Part shown: positions 62,346-64,000 of the stretch, one piece after another
Position numbering within the stretch: the stretch's first letter is position 1
Layout of the letters: the number at the start of each line of letters is the position of its first letter
Assembly: GCA_016787785.1 (NCBI GenBank)
Contig: JAEUTO010000014.1
Coordinates: forward strand, 124,001-188,000
Origin: Bacteroidia bacterium
GTDB taxonomy: Bacteria; Bacteroidota; Bacteroidia; B-17B0; Aurantibacillaceae
Direction: 5' to 3'
DNA length: 64,000 bases
Translations under genes and position numbers: made by a program
Notes under the pieces: generated by a model
The model's input: the letters and a program-made list of their open reading frames with translations, nothing else
What the model was told of the DNA's origin: nothing
Database searches by the model: none

Positions 62346-63650
62346 ATGATAAAAATTATGATCACTAAATGTATTCTGTATTGCGTCTTCTGTCTTGCGT
62401 CTTTTATCTTTTTAGCGCAAACTCCGGTTCAGCGCTGCAAATACCGCTTTGATAATTATCTAAATTTTAAAGGTTCTTTAAATAACCGCGTCGAATTTCA
62501 AAAAGAGGTAATTTTTATTTTAGATAATAAAGGCAAAAAGATCTTCGCCTTTAATGAAAATGAAATTGACGTGGTTGCCAAATATTTTATAAATAACACA
62601 TTTGTAGCGCAGGAAAAATTTATAAAATTTAAGGGAACAAAAAGATTCTCTTCAACACAAAGAGACAGTATCTCTAAAAAGATCGTTGATAAAAGGATCA
62701 TTGCAAAAAAAGATAATGCCCTGCCGCTTAGCGGTTACCGCATTGCCATTGACCCCGGACATACGGGCACTAATTTGACCGATGCGCAAATAGAACAAAA
62801 ATTCCTGTATTTTGTGCAAGATAGTATCAATCATCCTTTGGATACAATTAAATTGTTTGAAAGCGTACTTACATTTAATACCGCACAGTTAGCACAAAAA
62901 ATGCTGGAAGAGCAGGGCGCAAAGGTTTTAATGACACGTTCGCAAAGTAATTTTAATTCGTTTAACCTCACTTACACGCAATGGATAGAAAAGCATAAAA
63001 AGAGAGTTTTGGATAGCCTGCAAAGAAAGAAAGTGCATACCAAAGCACAGCATAATAAGTTGATGAAAATGAGCGACAGAGATCTTTTCTGGGAATTTTT
63101 TAGGGATTTTGATCTGAACCATCGTGCAAAACTGATGAATGATTTTGATCCGCATGCCAGTTTGATCATTCATTACAATGTAGACGAAAAGAACGAACCC
63201 TGGAAACAAACCAGTAACCGCAATTTTACCATGGCCTTTATTGGAGGGGCTTTTACGAGCGATAATATTGATAAACCCGAGAACATGATACATTTTTTGC
63301 GCTTGTTATTGACAGATGAATTAAACCAATCAGAAAAATTGGCTTCTTTAACTGTAAGTAATTTTAACAAGAATCTTAATATTCCAATCGCTTCGCAATT
63401 TGACGCCAATTATTTGAAGGATAATTGTTTGTTTACAGCAAGCCCAGGCGTGTTCTCAAGAAACTTAAATCTGTGCCGTTTAATTAATTCGCCGCTGGTA
63501 TATGGTGAAAGCCTTTACCAGGACAATGAAAAAGAGTGTAAGGAGCTGATGAAGATGGAAAGCAATTATAAAGGCATTAAAACAAACGAACGTGTATTGA
63601 AAGTGGCAAAAAGTTATTACGATGCAGTTTTTAAGTTTTTAAAAAACTAG
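62346..63650 (+). CDS. N-acetylmuramoyl-L-alanine amidase (amidase_3-like)
   Basis: 434 residues. A Cys-rich signal peptide (ITKCILYCVFCLASFIFLAQ), a pro/N-terminal region (about 25-125) and an amidase_3-like domain: zinc-site motif AIDPGHTGTN (about 134-143), LMTRSQSNF, ASLIIHYNVDE, and a Glu in VYGESLYQDN. It cleaves the lactyl-peptide bond of peptidoglycan in the periplasm. ATGs at 62346 and 62358. The signal-peptide region overlaps repeat-like DNA. The response-regulator gene follows 17 bases downstream. Confidence 0.82.
   Translation: MIKIMITKCILYCVFCLASFIFLAQTPVQRCKYRFDNYLNFKGSLNNRVEFQKEVIFILDNKGKKIFAFNENEIDVVAKYFINNTFVAQEKFIKFKGTKRFSSTQRDSISKKIVDKRIIAKKDNALPLSGYRIAIDPGHTGTNLTDAQIEQKFLYFVQDSINHPLDTIKLFESVLTFNTAQLAQKMLEEQGAKVLMTRSQSNFNSFNLTYTQWIEKHKKRVLDSLQRKKVHTKAQHNKLMKMSDRDLFWEFFRDFDLNHRAKLMNDFDPHASLIIHYNVDEKNEPWKQTSNRNFTMAFIGGAFTSDNIDKPENMIHFLRLLLTDELNQSEKLASLTVSNFNKNLNIPIASQFDANYLKDNCLFTASPGVFSRNLNLCRLINSPLVYGESLYQDNEKECKELMKMESNYKGIKTNERVLKVAKSYYDAVFKFLKN
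62381..62408 (+). repeat. Tandem TTGCGTCTT repeat inside the amidase signal peptide
   Basis: Two 14-mers, TTGCGTCTTCTGTC (62381-62394) and TTGCGTCTTTTATC (62395-62408). The second, reversed, is nearly the GATAAAAGACTCAAGACGC stretch at 12197 (intergenic, after recQ). Confidence 0.5.
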
Positions 63651-63666
63651 TATATTAGAGTCATCA

Positions 63667-64000
63667 ATGGCAGGCAAAGTAAAAATATATTTAGTAGACG
63701 ATCATCAAATGTTAATTGATGGTTTAAAGGCAATTATTTCGAGCGAAAAAGATTTCGAAATAGTTGGTGAATGCACTTTGCCCTTATTGGCCTTTGAACA
63801 AATACAATTGCTAAAACCGGATATAGTTTTAACGGATATTAATATGCCCGAGCTTAGCGGTATTGAATTGGTGCGCAAATTAAAACCCCGTGTTGGCAAT
63901 ACAAAATTTATTGCGTTGAGTATGTTCGGCGAGCGCAGTTATATTAAAGATATGTTGCAGGCAGGTGTTAGTGGTTATATTTTAAAGAATACAGGCCGCG
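63667..64000 (+). CDS. NarL/FixJ-type response regulator, 3' end outside window
   Basis: The first 111 residues of a receiver domain: KIYLVDDHQMLIDGLKAII with the acidic pair, phosphoacceptor Asp in DIVLTDINMPELSG, conserved Ser in IALSMFG and the Lys in GYILKNTG. The start at ATG 63667 fits the family. A C-terminal LuxR helix-turn-helix would follow outside the window. It is 17 bases from the amidase, so it may respond to the same envelope state. Confidence 0.88.
   Translation, partial: MAGKVKIYLVDDHQMLIDGLKAIISSEKDFEIVGECTLPLLAFEQIQLLKPDIVLTDINMPELSGIELVRKLKPRVGNTKFIALSMFGERSYIKDMLQAGVSGYILKNTGR

Overview
The window is AT-rich chromosomal DNA from a member of the Bacteroidota. The evidence is type IX secretion (T9SS) components (a PorU-type sortase, a PorV/PorQ-family protein, a protease with a T9SS sorting domain), TonB-dependent receptors with carboxypeptidase-regulatory N-termini, many short lipoproteins with SC/AC lipoboxes, TAnnTTTG-like -7 promoter boxes, near absence of Shine-Dalgarno sites, and dispersed palindromic intergenic repeats of the kind common in this phylum. 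The order cannot be fixed by eye. I see no phage, insertion sequence, CRISPR array, rRNA or tRNA; gene density is high and mostly housekeeping.

Layout. 1-5.5 kb: cystathionine beta-synthase (cut by the window edge), asparaginase I, an SSB-tailed DUF3127 protein, small exported proteins and a flavin reductase. 5.6-13 kb: a TonB-dependent receptor, an LTA-synthase-like sulfatase, RecQ and an NlpC/P60 hydrolase. 13-20 kb: Fur and a STAS protein, a TlpA/SCO pair, a Kir-type K+ channel with a zinc-ribbon partner, a frameshifted outer-membrane barrel and a SpoIIE-type phosphatase with MORN-like repeats. 20-23.5 kb: lysA and lysC behind a possible structured leader, and ispE. 23.5-31 kb: lipoproteins, a SPOR protein, groES-groEL and a GNAT. 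31-38.3 kb: DUF3999/DUF2339, rseP and dxr. 38.4-41.1 kb: a TPP riboswitch in front of a TonB-dependent receptor. 41-53 kb: tail-specific protease, nucleoid-associated protein, purK, a T9SS-exported M43 metalloprotease, an FMN glutamate-synthase-like protein and a DEAD-box helicase. 53-62.2 kb: a leftward block arfB, MBOAT, SGNH, PorV-like and long PorU-like. 62.3 kb to the end: an amidase and the start of a NarL-type response regulator.

Functional links. The riboswitch marks the 38.6 kb receptor as a thiamin-related importer. The PorU/PorV pair is the T9SS cell-surface maturation machinery that an exported protease such as the one at 46.5 kb could use, and it lies directly downstream of a polysaccharide O-acylation pair. 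The STAS protein at 13.6 kb and the SpoIIE phosphatase at 17.6-19.9 kb could belong to one partner-switching pathway. TTG or GTG starts recur (recQ, MBOAT, DEAD-box helicase, dxr, SpoIIE protein, PorU-like), so gene starts need care.

The observations most worth a second look are the enlarged P3 arm of the TPP riboswitch, the 3'-end frameshift in the barrel gene at 16.7 kb, the possible folded leader before lysC, the amidase signal peptide that appears to be built from a dispersed repeat, and the several palindromic repeat families.
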